Below are positions 39,858-52,215 of a stretch of 64,000 nt of DNA, in pieces. Source of the DNA: Arthrobacter sp. MAHUQ-56 (GTDB taxonomy: Bacteria > Actinomycetota > Actinomycetes > Actinomycetales > Micrococcaceae); the NCBI RefSeq assembly GCF_019710585.1, contig NZ_JAIFZQ010000010.1:1-64000 (forward strand). Reading direction: 5' to 3'. The position numbers and the translations under genes were made by a program. Numbering within the stretch: position 1 is the first letter of the stretch; every line of letters begins with the position of its first letter. The notes below the pieces were generated by a model that worked only from the letters and a program-made list of their open reading frames with translations, did no database searches and was not told the origin of the DNA.

Positions 39858-40267
39858 TGAGCGCCCGCGGTAAAGCCCGCAGCAGGGCTCTGGATGTTCT
39901 TTTCGAGGCGGAGCAGCGCTCCGTTTCGGCGTTCGACGTGCTTCGCGCACGCCGGGAAAAGACCGACCAGGTAGTCAACCCTTACACGGTGGAAATCGTC
40001 GAGGGCGTGCTGTCCCAGCAGGCTGCCATCGACGAATTCCTCGAGACCTACTCACAGGGCTGGAGCCTGGAGCGCATGCCGTCGGTGGACCGGATCATCC
40101 TGCGCATCGGCACGTGGGAGCTTCTGTACAACGACGACGTCCCCGACGGCGTGGCGGTCAGCGAGGCTGTTGCGCTGGCCAAGACACTGTCCACGGACGA
40201 GTCCCCGCAGTTCATCAACGGCCTCCTGGGCCGCCTGCAGCAGCTGAAGCCCTCGCTGCTCGCATAG
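39857..40267 (+). CDS. nusB: Transcription antitermination protein NusB
   Basis: A 136-residue all-helical protein that with NusE (S10) binds boxA RNA in rRNA operons. It has the arginine-rich N-terminus (ARGKARSRALDVLFEAEQR), the core IDEFLETYSQGWSLERMPSVDRIILRI in pattern, and the end ESPQFINGLLGRL. Length is normal. GTG start overlaps efp by one base, and a strong terminator lies 21 bases after the stop. Confidence 0.95.
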   Translation: MSARGKARSRALDVLFEAEQRSVSAFDVLRARREKTDQVVNPYTVEIVEGVLSQQAAIDEFLETYSQGWSLERMPSVDRIILRIGTWELLYNDDVPDGVAVSEAVALAKTLSTDESPQFINGLLGRLQQLKPSLLA

Positions 40268-40287
40268 CTGCCTGGACACAAGCAGTG

Positions 40288-40316
40288 AAGGTCGCGCCCC
40301 ACCCGGGCGCGACCTT
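40288..40316 (+). terminator. Terminator after nusB
   Basis: AAGGTCGCGCCC (40288-40299) pairs perfectly with GGGCGCGACCTT (40305-40316) around a 5-nt loop, followed by CCTGCGTT. It ends the efp-nusB transcript. Confidence 0.85.
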
Positions 40317-40345
40317 CCTGCGTTAACGGTGCAGCCGCCGTAGAA

Positions 40346-40402
40346 CCTGGTCTTGTTCGCAAATCCGGGCCGTGAAGGCACGGGCCCGCGAACAAGACCA
40401 GG
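40346..40402. repeat. Nested 15-bp inverted repeat between nusB and prsW
   Basis: CCTGGTCTTGTTCGC (40346-40360) and GCGAACAAGACCAGG (40388-40402) are perfect complements. Inside them CCGTG and CACGG pair around AAGG, so the whole 57 bases can fold as one long hairpin or cruciform. It lies 30 bases past the leftward prsW stop but has no T tract on either side. It may be a prsW terminator, a palindromic repeat unit or a protein site. Confidence 0.6.
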
Positions 40403-40432
40403 AAGCGCGGCTGACCGGGGCTGGGAAGCCGC

Positions 40433-41710
40433 TTACGCCGTCACCGATTCGCGGAGGGTGACAATCCTCTGCAGCTGTTGCCTCTCCTCGGCCTGGTGCA
40501 ACGGTACGTCGCGTCCGCTCAGGATGCGCTGCCTGGTGTTGGCAAGGTGAGTCGCCGCCTTCAGGAATTCCTTCATCTGCCGCTTCCTGCCGGAGTTGGC
40601 TGCCCACGCCAGGGCGGTCCGCCGTCCCGCCCGGGTGGCCAGGAGTTGGACTTCGGCCGGCGTGAACCACCCTGCGGCGGAGTACTCCAGCAGCCGCTGG
40701 CGGGTGAGGCGCTTTTCGGCCACCCGCAGGAGGATGATGCCGCCCACTGCCAGCACGAAGATGGGCACCTGGACAAAGATGTAATCCAACAGGAAGCCCT
40801 GGCCCATGCTGTTCCATCGGTTGTGCAGGAACATGGCGGGCAGCAGGCCCACGAAGAAGGCTCCCACGGAGGCGCCGGTGTGCCAGCGCCGTGCGGCAAA
40901 CCCCATGATGAGTCCGGTAGTGCCCGTGAAGATTGCATGCGCGAACGGCGACATGACGCCCCGGAGGAAGAATACCTGGGCAAAGTCGCTGGCCGGGCTG
41001 GACGATTCGGCGATGGCCCTGCCGAAATAGAGGATGTTTTCGGTGAAGGCGAATCCACCGGCGATGGTGAAGGCAAAGACCACTCCGTCCACCGGCCCGT
41101 CGAAGTGCCTCCGGGCGGCCAGGAGCAGGATCAGCAGGCCCAGCGATTTGGCAAATTCCTCGACGACGGGAGCCTGGACGGTGGCCATGTAGGTCTGTAG
41201 GTCGGGCACATCCGAAAACTGGAAGGCGATGACGAAGAACGGCTGGATCAGCAGGGTCACGGCCACGGACACGGCCGCGCCCCAGGTAAACGCGAAGAAC
41301 AGCAGCCGCTTGGGCTCGGGCTCCCACCGGTCGATGATGTGGACCGCCAACAGGACCACCGACAACGGGATCAAGGAGGCCACGAAACCAATCAGGAAAC
41401 CCGCTGCTCCCGTGTTGGAGAGGAGGAACGGCACTACAAGGAACAGGCTCAGGAACGCCAGGGCGCTGCCGGCCACCGTCACTCCCACCAGTCCGCCGCG
41501 GGTCCGGGCGGCCCGTACGAGGTTTCCCTGCACCTGCGGTGGAACCACGGGCGCCACCGGGCTGCCCTGGTGGCCTGGCGCCGCACGGTAGTTGCCGGGC
41601 TGCACATGGCCCATCCAGCTGGGGTTGGCCCGGCCCGGGAAATAACCGCCCGGCCCCCGGTAGGGATCGTCGGGTGGTCCGGGCGGGGGCTGCTGGGGAT
41701 ACGTTGGCAT
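40433..41710 (-). CDS. PrsW family intramembrane metalloprotease
   Basis: A 425-residue multi-pass membrane protein. A Pro/Gly/Tyr-rich cytoplasmic N-terminus (about 90 residues) precedes seven to eight helices. PrsW-type catalytic motifs are present: EEFAK (VVEEFAKSLGLLI), PFAHAIFTGTTG with histidine, and FLHNRW (HxxxN type). In Bacillus PrsW cuts an anti-sigma factor; no sigma or anti-sigma gene lies here, so the substrate is open. A basic, soluble C-terminus (about 330-425; FTPAEVQLLATRAGRRTALAWA) is an extra domain that resembles no family I can name. ATG 41710 is preferred to the in-frame upstream start at 41746. Confidence 0.9.
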   Translation of the reverse strand: MPTYPQQPPPGPPDDPYRGPGGYFPGRANPSWMGHVQPGNYRAAPGHQGSPVAPVVPPQVQGNLVRAARTRGGLVGVTVAGSALAFLSLFLVVPFLLSNTGAAGFLIGFVASLIPLSVVLLAVHIIDRWEPEPKRLLFFAFTWGAAVSVAVTLLIQPFFVIAFQFSDVPDLQTYMATVQAPVVEEFAKSLGLLILLLAARRHFDGPVDGVVFAFTIAGGFAFTENILYFGRAIAESSSPASDFAQVFFLRGVMSPFAHAIFTGTTGLIMGFAARRWHTGASVGAFFVGLLPAMFLHNRWNSMGQGFLLDYIFVQVPIFVLAVGGIILLRVAEKRLTRQRLLEYSAAGWFTPAEVQLLATRAGRRTALAWAANSGRKRQMKEFLKAATHLANTRQRILSGRDVPLHQAEERQQLQRIVTLRESVTA

Positions 41711-41864
41711 ACCCGAAAGCCTAAGCGGGCTCCGGCACGGCTCCAAGGATGGCGCCGGCCAACGAGCGGCGCGCCCGTGCCGGTGTGACCATCAACGCAT
41801 CACTCACCCGCCGGGACGGCGCAGGCCGTGTGGTAATTTTGAACAGCACATGATCCTTTTTTAA

Positions 41865-41886
41865 TTCCGTCCTGTGAGGCGGGGAA
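41865..41886 (+). promoter_or_regulatory. PyrR-binding RNA hairpin in the pyr leader
   Basis: GTCCTGTGAGGC (41869-41880) fits the PyrR binding-loop consensus (RUCCnGnGAGGY), flanked by TTCC (41865-41868) and GGAA (41883-41886), which can pair. It lies directly 5' of, and partly shares bases with, the AAAGGGGAGA ribosome site of pyrR. UMP-bound PyrR would thus mask ribosome binding, the translational control proposed for actinobacterial pyr operons. A possible -10 (TAATTT, 41834-41839) precedes it. Confidence 0.75.
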
Positions 41887-41900
41887 AGGGGAGACGAGCG

Positions 41901-42488
41901 TTGACTTCTGTCACCAGCGCACCGGTTCCAGCCAGGGTTGTCCTCAGCCAGGCGGACATCGACCGGGCCCTGACTCGTATCGCCCATGAGATCCTCGAGG
42001 CCAACAAGGGTTCCCGGGACCTTGTCCTGCTGGGGATCCCGCGCCGCGGCTACCCGCTGGCGGTCCGGCTGGCCCGGAAAATCGCCGCCGCAGACAACTC
42101 CGTTGATGCCTCCGCCATTGTCGGACAGCTCGACGTCACGATGTTCCGCGACGACCTCTCCCACCAGGGCACCCGGCCGCCGTACCCCACCCGGCTGCCC
42201 CGCACCGGGATCGACAACAAAGTGGTGGTGCTCATTGATGACGTCCTGTACTCCGGCCGCACCATCCGCGCAGCCCTGGACGCCCTCGTGGACCTCGGCC
42301 GCCCCCGCATTGTGCGGCTCGCCGTGCTGATAGACCGCGGCCACCGCGAACTGCCCATCCGGGCAGACCATGTGGGGAAGAACCTCCCCACCTCCTCCGC
42401 CGAAAAGGTCCGGGTCCGGCTCGAAGAGACCGACACCCCCGACGGCGGCGCACCCGTCAACGAAGTAGTGATCGAGGGCGGCGCATGA
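41901..42488 (+). CDS. pyrR: Pyrimidine operon regulator PyrR / uracil phosphoribosyltransferase
   Basis: A 195-residue PRTase-fold protein that binds pyr mRNA when UMP is high and can also convert uracil to UMP. The PRPP-binding motif [22 protein letters not shown] is intact near residues 108-129, with [10 protein letters not shown] earlier. TTG start at 41901 is set by AAAGGGGAGA ending 7 bases upstream; the GTG at 41874 lies inside the PyrR hairpin. It leads the pyr operon and overlaps pyrB by ATGA. Confidence 0.95.
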   Translation: MTSVTSAPVPARVVLSQADIDRALTRIAHEILEANKGSRDLVLLGIPRRGYPLAVRLARKIAAADNSVDASAIVGQLDVTMFRDDLSHQGTRPPYPTRLPRTGIDNKVVVLIDDVLYSGRTIRAALDALVDLGRPRIVRLAVLIDRGHRELPIRADHVGKNLPTSSAEKVRVRLEETDTPDGGAPVNEVVIEGGA

Positions 42489-43510
42489 AACACCTCCTGT
42501 CCACCGAGGACCTCAGCCTTTCGGACGCCATCCGCATCCTGGACACCGCCGAGGAGATGTCGGCCGTGGGGGAGCGGGAAGTGAAGAAGCTTCCGGCACT
42601 GCGCGGACGCACGGTCGTCAACCTTTTCTTCGAAGACTCAACCCGCACCCGGATCTCCTTCGAAGCCGCGGCCAAGCGGCTCTCGGCCGACGTCATCAAC
42701 TTCGCCGCCAAGGGCTCGTCGGTCTCCAAGGGCGAATCCCTCAAGGACACCGCCCAGACGCTGTCCGCCATGGGCGCGGACGCCGTCGTCATCCGCCACT
42801 GGGCCTCCGGCGCACCCTACCGGCTGGCCGCGACCGACTGGATTGACGCCGCCGTCATCAACGCCGGGGACGGCACCCACGAGCACCCCACGCAGGCCCT
42901 CCTGGACGCCTTCACCATGCGCCGGCACTGGGCCCGCCTGTCCGGAACCGGCTCCGAAGGGACGGACCTGAAAAGCATGCGGGTAGCCATTGCCGGTGAC
43001 GTCCTGCATTCGCGCGTCGCGCGGTCCAACGTTTGGCTGCTGCGCACCCTCGGCGCGGAAGTCACGCTGGTGGCGCCGCCCACCCTGTTGCCGGTCGGCG
43101 TCGACAAATGGCCCTGCAGCGTCAGCTACAACCTGGACGAGACGCTCCTCAACGGAGTGGACGCCGTGATGATGCTGCGCGTCCAGGGCGAACGCATGAA
43201 CGCCTCGTTCTTCCCCAGCACCCGGGAATACTCGCGCCGGTGGGGCTTCGACGACAACAGGCTCCGGGCCCTCGATGACCTCGGCATGACGGATACGATC
43301 ATCATGCACCCCGGCCCCATGAACCGTGGCCTGGAAATCAGCGCAGCGGCCGCCGACTCACCCCGGTCCACCGTCCTGGCGCAGGTCCGCAACGGCGTGT
43401 CCGTGCGGATGGCCGCACTGTACCTGCTGCTCTCCGGGGACACCCGGGAAACAGCCATCCACCGGGCCCCGGCTTTTGCGGCCGCCCAATCCAGCAAGGA
43501 GAGCAACTGA
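42485..43510 (+). CDS. pyrB: Aspartate carbamoyltransferase catalytic subunit
   Basis: A 341-residue enzyme that joins carbamoyl phosphate and aspartate, the committed step of pyrimidine synthesis. Signature [19 protein letters not shown] binds carbamoyl phosphate; HPTQALLD and the C-terminal [11 protein letters not shown] complete the site. No pyrI regulatory subunit is encoded, as expected for actinobacteria where control is through PyrR. It overlaps both pyrR and pyrC. Confidence 0.96.
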   Translation: MKHLLSTEDLSLSDAIRILDTAEEMSAVGEREVKKLPALRGRTVVNLFFEDSTRTRISFEAAAKRLSADVINFAAKGSSVSKGESLKDTAQTLSAMGADAVVIRHWASGAPYRLAATDWIDAAVINAGDGTHEHPTQALLDAFTMRRHWARLSGTGSEGTDLKSMRVAIAGDVLHSRVARSNVWLLRTLGAEVTLVAPPTLLPVGVDKWPCSVSYNLDETLLNGVDAVMMLRVQGERMNASFFPSTREYSRRWGFDDNRLRALDDLGMTDTIIMHPGPMNRGLEISAAAADSPRSTVLAQVRNGVSVRMAALYLLLSGDTRETAIHRAPAFAAAQSSKESN

Positions 43511-44862
43511 TGGCAGCGAACACCGGAACCTACCTGATCCAGGGCGCCGCCATCCTCGGCGGCGACCCTGCCGACCTGCTGATCCGCGACGGCATCATCG
43601 CCGAGATCGGCACCGGACTGTCGGCTGAAGGGCAGGACGGCCACGCCACCGTCATCGACGCCGCCGGCCTGGTGGCACTGCCCGGCATGGTGGACGTCCA
43701 CACCCACCTGCGCGAACCCGGTCGTGAAGACGCCGAAACCGTCGAGACCGGCACCCGCGCTGCTGCGCTCGGCGGCTACACTGCCGTGCACGCCATGGCC
43801 AACAGCACCCCGGTAGCGGACACCGCCGGCGTCGTGGAGCAGGTCTACACCCTGGGCCAGGCGGCCGGCTGGGTTGACGTGCGCCCGGTGGGCGCCGTCA
43901 CGGTCGGCCTGGCAGGGGAGCAGTTGGCCGAGCTGGGCGCCATGGCCGATTCCCGCGCCCGGGTGCGGATCTTTTCCGACGACGGCATCTGCGTCCACGA
44001 TCCCGTCCTGATGCGCCGCGCCCTGGAGTACGTCAAAGCGTTCGACGGCGTCGTGGCCCAGCACGCACAGGAGCCCCGCCTTACCGCCGGCGCACAGATG
44101 AATGAGGGCGACGTGTCGGCGGTCCTCGGCCTCACCGGCTGGCCGGCTGTCGCCGAAGAGAGCATCATCGCCCGCGACGTCCTGCTGGCACAGCACGTCG
44201 GCTCGCGGCTGCACGTGTGCCACGTCTCCACGGCGGGTTCGGTGGAGATCATCCGCTGGGCCAAGGAACGCGGCATCGACGTCACCGCGGAGGTCACTCC
44301 GCACCACCTGCTCCTCACCGACGACCTGGTCCGCAGCTACGACCCCGTCTTCAAGGTCAACCCGCCGCTGCGCACCGACGCCGACGTCCAGGCATTGCGC
44401 GCCGGCCTGGCGGACGGCACGATCGACGTCGTGGGCACCGACCATGCGCCGCACCCCAGCGAGCACAAGGAATGCGAGTGGGCGCAGGCCGCCATGGGCA
44501 TGACCGGGCTGGAAACCGCCCTGTCCGTGGTGCAGCACGCCATGATCGACACCGGGCTGATGACCTGGGCCGACTTCGCCAGGGTTACGTCCACCACCGC
44601 CGCCAGGATCGGCCGCCTCACCGACCAGGGCCGGCCGATCGAGGCCGGGGAACCGGCCAACCTCATCCTGGTGGATCCGGCGGCACGCTGGACCGTCGAC
44701 CCCAGCCGGATGGCCACGATGGGCCGCAACTCACCGTTCAAGGGCCGCGAACTGCCCGGCAAGGTCGTTGCCACGTTCTTCCGGGGACACCCCACGGTCC
44801 TGGACGGCGCCCTCAACACCCCGCACCCCGACGCCGCCGCAACCCCGGCAGGCGCGGCCTGA
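43510..44862 (+). CDS. pyrC: Dihydroorotase
   Basis: A 450-residue class I dihydroorotase of the amidohydrolase superfamily that cyclises N-carbamoyl-aspartate. Metal ligands appear in VDVHTHLREPG, in the histidines of VAQHAQEP and LHVCHVSTAGS, and in the aspartate of GTDHAPH; the substrate loop is intact. Length fits the class I (actinobacterial and Bacillus) type. TGATG overlap with pyrB at the front and with the next membrane gene at the end. Confidence 0.96.
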   Translation: MAANTGTYLIQGAAILGGDPADLLIRDGIIAEIGTGLSAEGQDGHATVIDAAGLVALPGMVDVHTHLREPGREDAETVETGTRAAALGGYTAVHAMANSTPVADTAGVVEQVYTLGQAAGWVDVRPVGAVTVGLAGEQLAELGAMADSRARVRIFSDDGICVHDPVLMRRALEYVKAFDGVVAQHAQEPRLTAGAQMNEGDVSAVLGLTGWPAVAEESIIARDVLLAQHVGSRLHVCHVSTAGSVEIIRWAKERGIDVTAEVTPHHLLLTDDLVRSYDPVFKVNPPLRTDADVQALRAGLADGTIDVVGTDHAPHPSEHKECEWAQAAMGMTGLETALSVVQHAMIDTGLMTWADFARVTSTTAARIGRLTDQGRPIEAGEPANLILVDPAARWTVDPSRMATMGRNSPFKGRELPGKVVATFFRGHPTVLDGALNTPHPDAAATPAGAA

Positions 44863-45383
44863 TGGACACCAAGCTTCTCTCTGCGGTCGTCACCGCGGCG
44901 ATCATCGCCGTCGTGCTGGTGATGATGTGGGCTGGCTGGCGCAACCGCCTGAAGCGCCAGTCCGACGTCGAACAACTGCCCCAGGTTCCCGCGGCGCCCG
45001 GGGAGCCCCTCGCCGTCGCCGAGGGGCAGTACGTGGCCACTACCACCGGCGGCGACTGGCTCGACCGGATCGCCGTGCATGGCCTCGGTATCCGCACCAA
45101 CGCAACCCTTGCGGTCTACCCGCACGGCGTCATGTACGACCGGCCGGGGGCAGCTGCCCTCTACATTCCGGCTGCGTCGCTTACCGGCGTCCGGCAGGAC
45201 AGCGGCATGGCGGGCAAGTTCGTGGAAAAGGACGGCCTGCTGGTGCTGGCCTGGACGCTCGGCGCACACGCGCTGGACACCGGGTTCCGCACCCGCCGCG
45301 CCGCCGACAAGGATGTGCTCTACCGGGCCCTTCAGGAATTGATTTCGTCAGCCCCCGCGGCTGGTGCCACCAGTGGAAAGTAA
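44862..45383 (+). CDS. PH-like membrane protein of the pyr operon
   Basis: A 173-residue protein with one N-terminal membrane helix ([21 protein letters not shown] pattern, about residues 4-25) and a soluble domain rich in beta strands ([41 protein letters not shown]), consistent with a PH-like fold. The same place, between pyrC and carA, is held by Rv1382 in M. tuberculosis. The role is unknown; position suggests co-expression with UMP synthesis, possibly only by operon history. Confidence 0.8.
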   Translation: MDTKLLSAVVTAAIIAVVLVMMWAGWRNRLKRQSDVEQLPQVPAAPGEPLAVAEGQYVATTTGGDWLDRIAVHGLGIRTNATLAVYPHGVMYDRPGAAALYIPAASLTGVRQDSGMAGKFVEKDGLLVLAWTLGAHALDTGFRTRRAADKDVLYRALQELISSAPAAGATSGK

Positions 45384-45387
45384 GACA

Positions 45388-46664
45388 GTGAAAGCGAATA
45401 CAGTGACAGCAACCACCTCCACCCCGGCAGCGCTGGTCCTCGAAGACGGGCGCATTTTCCGCGGGACCAGCTACGGAGCCACCGGCACCGCTCTCGGCGA
45501 GGCAGTCTTCGCCACCGGTATGACCGGCTACCAGGAAACCATCACGGACCCGTCCTACGCCCGCCAGCTGGTGGTCCAGACGGCCCCGCACATCGGCAAC
45601 ACCGGCGTGAACAGCGAAGACGCCGAGTCGCGCCGGATCTGGGTGGCCGGCTACATCGTCCGGGACGCCGCCCGCCGGCCCTCCAACTGGCGCTCGGAGC
45701 GCTCCCTGGACGAAGAGCTGGTGGCGCAGGGAATCGTGGGCATCCAGGGCGTGGACACCCGCGCCATCACCCGGCACCTGCGCGAACACAAGACCATGCG
45801 GGCCGGCATCTTCTCCGGTGAAGCCGCCGAGGCCACGGACAAGGAACTGCTCGACGCCGTCCTGGCCAGCGCTCCCATGGAGGGCGCCCGCCTGGCGGAG
45901 GAAGTCAGCGTGGACGAGGCCTACGTCGTGGAACCGAAGGACCACGGCTGGGACGGAGAGCCCCGCTTCAGCATCGCCGCCATCGACCTCGGCATCAAGG
46001 CCATGACCCCCGTCCGGTTCGCCGAGCGCGGTGTCCGCGTCCACGTGCTGCCGGCCACCGCCACGCTCGAGGACGTCAAGGCAGTGAACCCGGACGGCTT
46101 CTTCATGTCCAACGGCCCGGGCGACCCCGCCACCGCCGATGCCCAGGTCAAGCTGCTGCGCTCAGTCCTGGACGAGAAGCTGCCGTACTTCGGCATCTGC
46201 TTCGGCAACCAGATCCTGGGCCGCGCACTGGGCTTTGGCACTTACAAGCTCCGCTACGGCCACCGCGGCATCAACCAGCCGGTCATGGACCGGCGTACCG
46301 GCAAGGTGGAAATCACCTCCCAGAACCACGGCTTTGCCGTGGACGCACCGCTCGACGGCGCCACCCAGGCTCCGGAGTCACGCTACGGCCGGGTGGAGGT
46401 CAGCCATGTCAGCCTGAACGACGACGTCGTGGAAGGCCTCGCCTGCCTGGACATCCCCGCGTTTTCCGTGCAGTACCACCCCGAAGCGGCCGCCGGCCCG
46501 CACGATGCCGCGTACCTCTTCGACCGCTTCATCGACCTGATGGAAGGCACGCGGGACGGCCGCACCGCCAACCTCTCCAAGGATCCGGTTGACTCCGCCC
46601 ACTCCGCCGGCGCCGAATCGGCAACGCCGAAAAATTCCGACAACAAGACTGAGGACAAGAAGTA

Positions 46665-46665
<1 letters not shown>
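45388..46665 (+). CDS. carA: Carbamoyl phosphate synthase small (glutaminase) subunit
   Basis: A 425-residue subunit that hydrolyses glutamine and passes ammonia to CarB. N-terminal CPSase domain ([19 protein letters not shown]), then the class I amidotransferase with nucleophile in [11 protein letters not shown] near residue 271 and the His-Glu pair in [15 protein letters not shown] 45388 has GGAAAG 7 bases upstream, placed over the end of the previous gene; GTG 45403 is an alternative. The C-terminal 30 residues after the domain are polar and variable. TAATG overlap with carB. Confidence 0.95.
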
Positions 46666-49971
<3,306 letters not shown>

Positions 49972-49979
<8 letters not shown>

Positions 49980-50832
49980 GCAGGTCTCCGCTCCCGGCCG
50001 GGAGCCGTTCGGCTCCCGGCTCGGCGCGGCCATGGCAGCGCGCGGCCCGCTCTGCGTCGGCATCGACCCGCACCCGGCGCTCTTGAAGAGCTGGGGGCTG
50101 GACGACGACGCGGCGGGGCTTCGGCGATTCTCGCTGACGGTCCTGGAGGCAGTGGCTTCGCTCGCTGCCGCCGTGAAGCCCCAGGTGGCACTTTACGAAC
50201 GCCGCGGTTCTGCCGGAATGGCGGTGCTGGAAGAGGTGCTGGCCAGCGCCCGGGACGAGTCCGTCCTCACCATCGCCGACGCCAAGCGCGGCGACATCGG
50301 ATCCACCATGGCCGCCTACGCAGACGCGTGGCTTCGGGATGAGTCTCCGCTCGCGGCGGACTCCGTCACGCTGAGCCCTTACCTCGGCTTCGAATCGCTG
50401 CGGCCCGCGCTGGATCTCGCCGCGGAAACCGGGCGCGGCGTGTTCGTGCTGGCACTGACGTCCAACCCGGAGGGCGCGTCCGTGCAGCATGTGGGAGGCG
50501 CTGACTCCGTGGCCCGCAGGATCTGCGCCGCCGCGGCGGCGGAGAACTCCCGCTACACGGGATCCCTGGGCTCCGTGGGCCTCGTGGTGGGCGCCACCGT
50601 GGGAGATGCCCTGACAAACCTCGGCATCGACCTGCCCGCGGTCCGTGGGCCCATCCTGGCGCCGGGGCTGGGCGCCCAAGGGGCCACTCCCGCCGATCTG
50701 CGGGCCACCTTCGGTGCGGCCTATCCCCAAGTCCTGGGCACCTCAAGCCGGGATATCCTTCGGACCGGCCCGGGCCTGCGGGAACTGCGGGAAGCTGCCC
50801 GGCGGACCCTCGACGGGCTGGCCGGACAATAG
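49972..50832 (+). CDS. pyrF: Orotidine 5'-phosphate decarboxylase (type 2)
   Basis: A 286-residue decarboxylase that makes UMP from OMP. The catalytic motif is [19 protein letters not shown], starting near residue 103, and [11 protein letters not shown] binds the substrate at the N-terminus. Length and motif match the longer type 2 group (as in mycobacteria), not the E. coli type. The ATG lies within the end of carB. pyrD and pyrE are not in the operon, so the dihydroorotate-to-OMP steps are encoded elsewhere. Confidence 0.95.
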
Positions 50833-50853
50833 CTGCCCGTTTCACCCGATCCA

Positions 50854-50882
50854 TTGATTCGGGCAGCACCAGAGGGTAGTTT
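50854..50882 (+). promoter_or_regulatory. Candidate mihF promoter
   Basis: TTGATT (50854-50859), 17-base spacer, TAGTTT (50877-50882). It lies in the 112-base gap between pyrF and mihF, so mihF and following genes can be expressed independently of PyrR control. The leader would be about 55 nt. Confidence 0.6.
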
Positions 50883-50944
50883 CAGGACAGGTCCAAGGGC
50901 GGCCGCCCTTGGAGCAAGTCCGGCGATCCCCGGGGGTGTCCTTG

Positions 50945-51262
50945 ATGGTCCTGCGACCTTTATCAGCGTCGGAACGGGCGGAGGCCCTGGGTAAGGCCGC
51001 TGCCGCCAGGGCCACCCGGGCGGCAGCCAAGGAGAGCCTCAAGAACGGCGACAGGTCCGCAGCGGACATCATCAACTCCGCCTTGCAGGACGACGCCCTG
51101 GCCCGGATGCGGGTGTCCGAATTGCTGGAAGCCCTCCCGGGCATCGGAAAGGTCCGTGCGGCGGCCATCATGCAGCAGCTCGGAATCGCCGCCTCCCGCC
51201 GGGTCCGGGGCCTGGGCGTCCACCAGCGCCGGGCGCTGGTAGATTTTATAGACGAGCATTAG
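50945..51262 (+). CDS. mihF: Actinobacterial integration host factor MihF
   Basis: A 105-residue nucleoid protein, unrelated in fold to E. coli IHF. A basic N-terminal helix ([20 protein letters not shown]) precedes the compact domain with an H2TH/HhH-like element ([22 protein letters not shown]) that binds DNA. It bends DNA and assists site-specific recombination and global expression in mycobacteria and streptomycetes. ATG 50945 fits the conserved start VLRPLS. It keeps its usual place before gmk and rpoZ. Confidence 0.94.
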   Translation: MVLRPLSASERAEALGKAAAARATRAAAKESLKNGDRSAADIINSALQDDALARMRVSELLEALPGIGKVRAAAIMQQLGIAASRRVRGLGVHQRRALVDFIDEH

Positions 51263-51306
51263 GGCAGGCCAGGCGCCTGCCCTCCCAACCTCCGGCAAAG
51301 GAATAC

Positions 51307-51900
51307 GTGAGCAAGAAACCGGGACTGACAGTCCTCGCAGGTCCGACGGCTGTTGGCAAAGGCACCGTGTCCACCTACATCCGTGACAACTACCCCGAGG
51401 TCTGGCTCTCCGTTTCAGCCACCACCCGCGCACCCCGGCCGGGCGAGGTGGACGGAGTCCACTATTTCTTCAAGTCCAGGGAGGAGTTCGAGCAGCTCAT
51501 CGCCGACGGCGAGCTCCTGGAGTGGGCAGTCGTCCACGGGCAGAACACCTACGGCACGCTCAAGAGCACGGTGAACCGGGCCATTGCTGAAGGCCGGTCG
51601 GTGCTGCTGGAAATCGACCTGCAGGGCGCACGCCAGGTCAAGGCTGCCGTCCCGGACGCCCAGTTCGTCTTCCTGGCCCCTCCCAGCTGGGACGAAATGG
51701 TCCGCCGGCTGGTGGGCCGGGGCACCGAAACACCCGAAGAACAGCAGCGGCGGCTGGAAACCGCTAAACTTGAACTTGCTGCTGAACCGGAGTTCGACCA
51801 CACCGTCATCAACGACGACGTCCGCCGGGCAGCGGACGAGCTTGTTTCACTCATGGGGCTGACACCGCATCCACACCTGCCGGAACCGTCAGCCCGCTAG
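51307..51900 (+). CDS. gmk: Guanylate kinase
   Basis: A 197-residue kinase that converts GMP to GDP. P-loop [15 protein letters not shown] near residues 10-24, the GMP-binding [19 protein letters not shown] and the lid region [15 protein letters not shown] start at 51307 with AAAGGAAT upstream, 44 bases after mihF. rpoZ follows after 16 bases. Guanylate supply and the (p)ppGpp target omega subunit are therefore encoded together. Confidence 0.96.
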   Translation: MSKKPGLTVLAGPTAVGKGTVSTYIRDNYPEVWLSVSATTRAPRPGEVDGVHYFFKSREEFEQLIADGELLEWAVVHGQNTYGTLKSTVNRAIAEGRSVLLEIDLQGARQVKAAVPDAQFVFLAPPSWDEMVRRLVGRGTETPEEQQRRLETAKLELAAEPEFDHTVINDDVRRAADELVSLMGLTPHPHLPEPSAR

Positions 51901-51916
51901 GAATTTGGAGAAATTC

Positions 51917-52177
51917 GTGTCCACGAACCTTGAAGGCATCATCAACCCGCCGATCGACTCGCTGCTCGAGGCAGCCGACTCCAAGTACGGCCTGGTGATC
52001 TTCGGTGCCAAGCGTGCTCGTCAGATCAACGCCTACTACGCCCAGCTGCACGAGGGCCTCTTCGAATACGTCGGCCCGCTGGTTGACACCAAGCTGAACG
52101 AAAAGTCGCTCTCGATCGCCCTGCGCGAGATCAACGAAGGCAAGCTGGTTTCCACGCCGATCGAAGCCGCAGAGTAA
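51917..52177 (+). CDS. rpoZ: RNA polymerase omega subunit
   Basis: An 86-residue subunit that aids assembly of RNA polymerase around beta-prime. Motif [18 protein letters not shown] and the end [13 protein letters not shown] are typical of the actinobacterial form. GTG 51917 is set by GGAG 6 bases upstream; an in-frame TTG at 51905 precedes that site and is unlikely. coaBC starts 38 bases downstream. Confidence 0.95.
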   Translation: MSTNLEGIINPPIDSLLEAADSKYGLVIFGAKRARQINAYYAQLHEGLFEYVGPLVDTKLNEKSLSIALREINEGKLVSTPIEAAE

Positions 52178-52215
52178 TCCTGCCGCTTATCTGACTCGCT
52201 GTTGACGGAGGTCAC

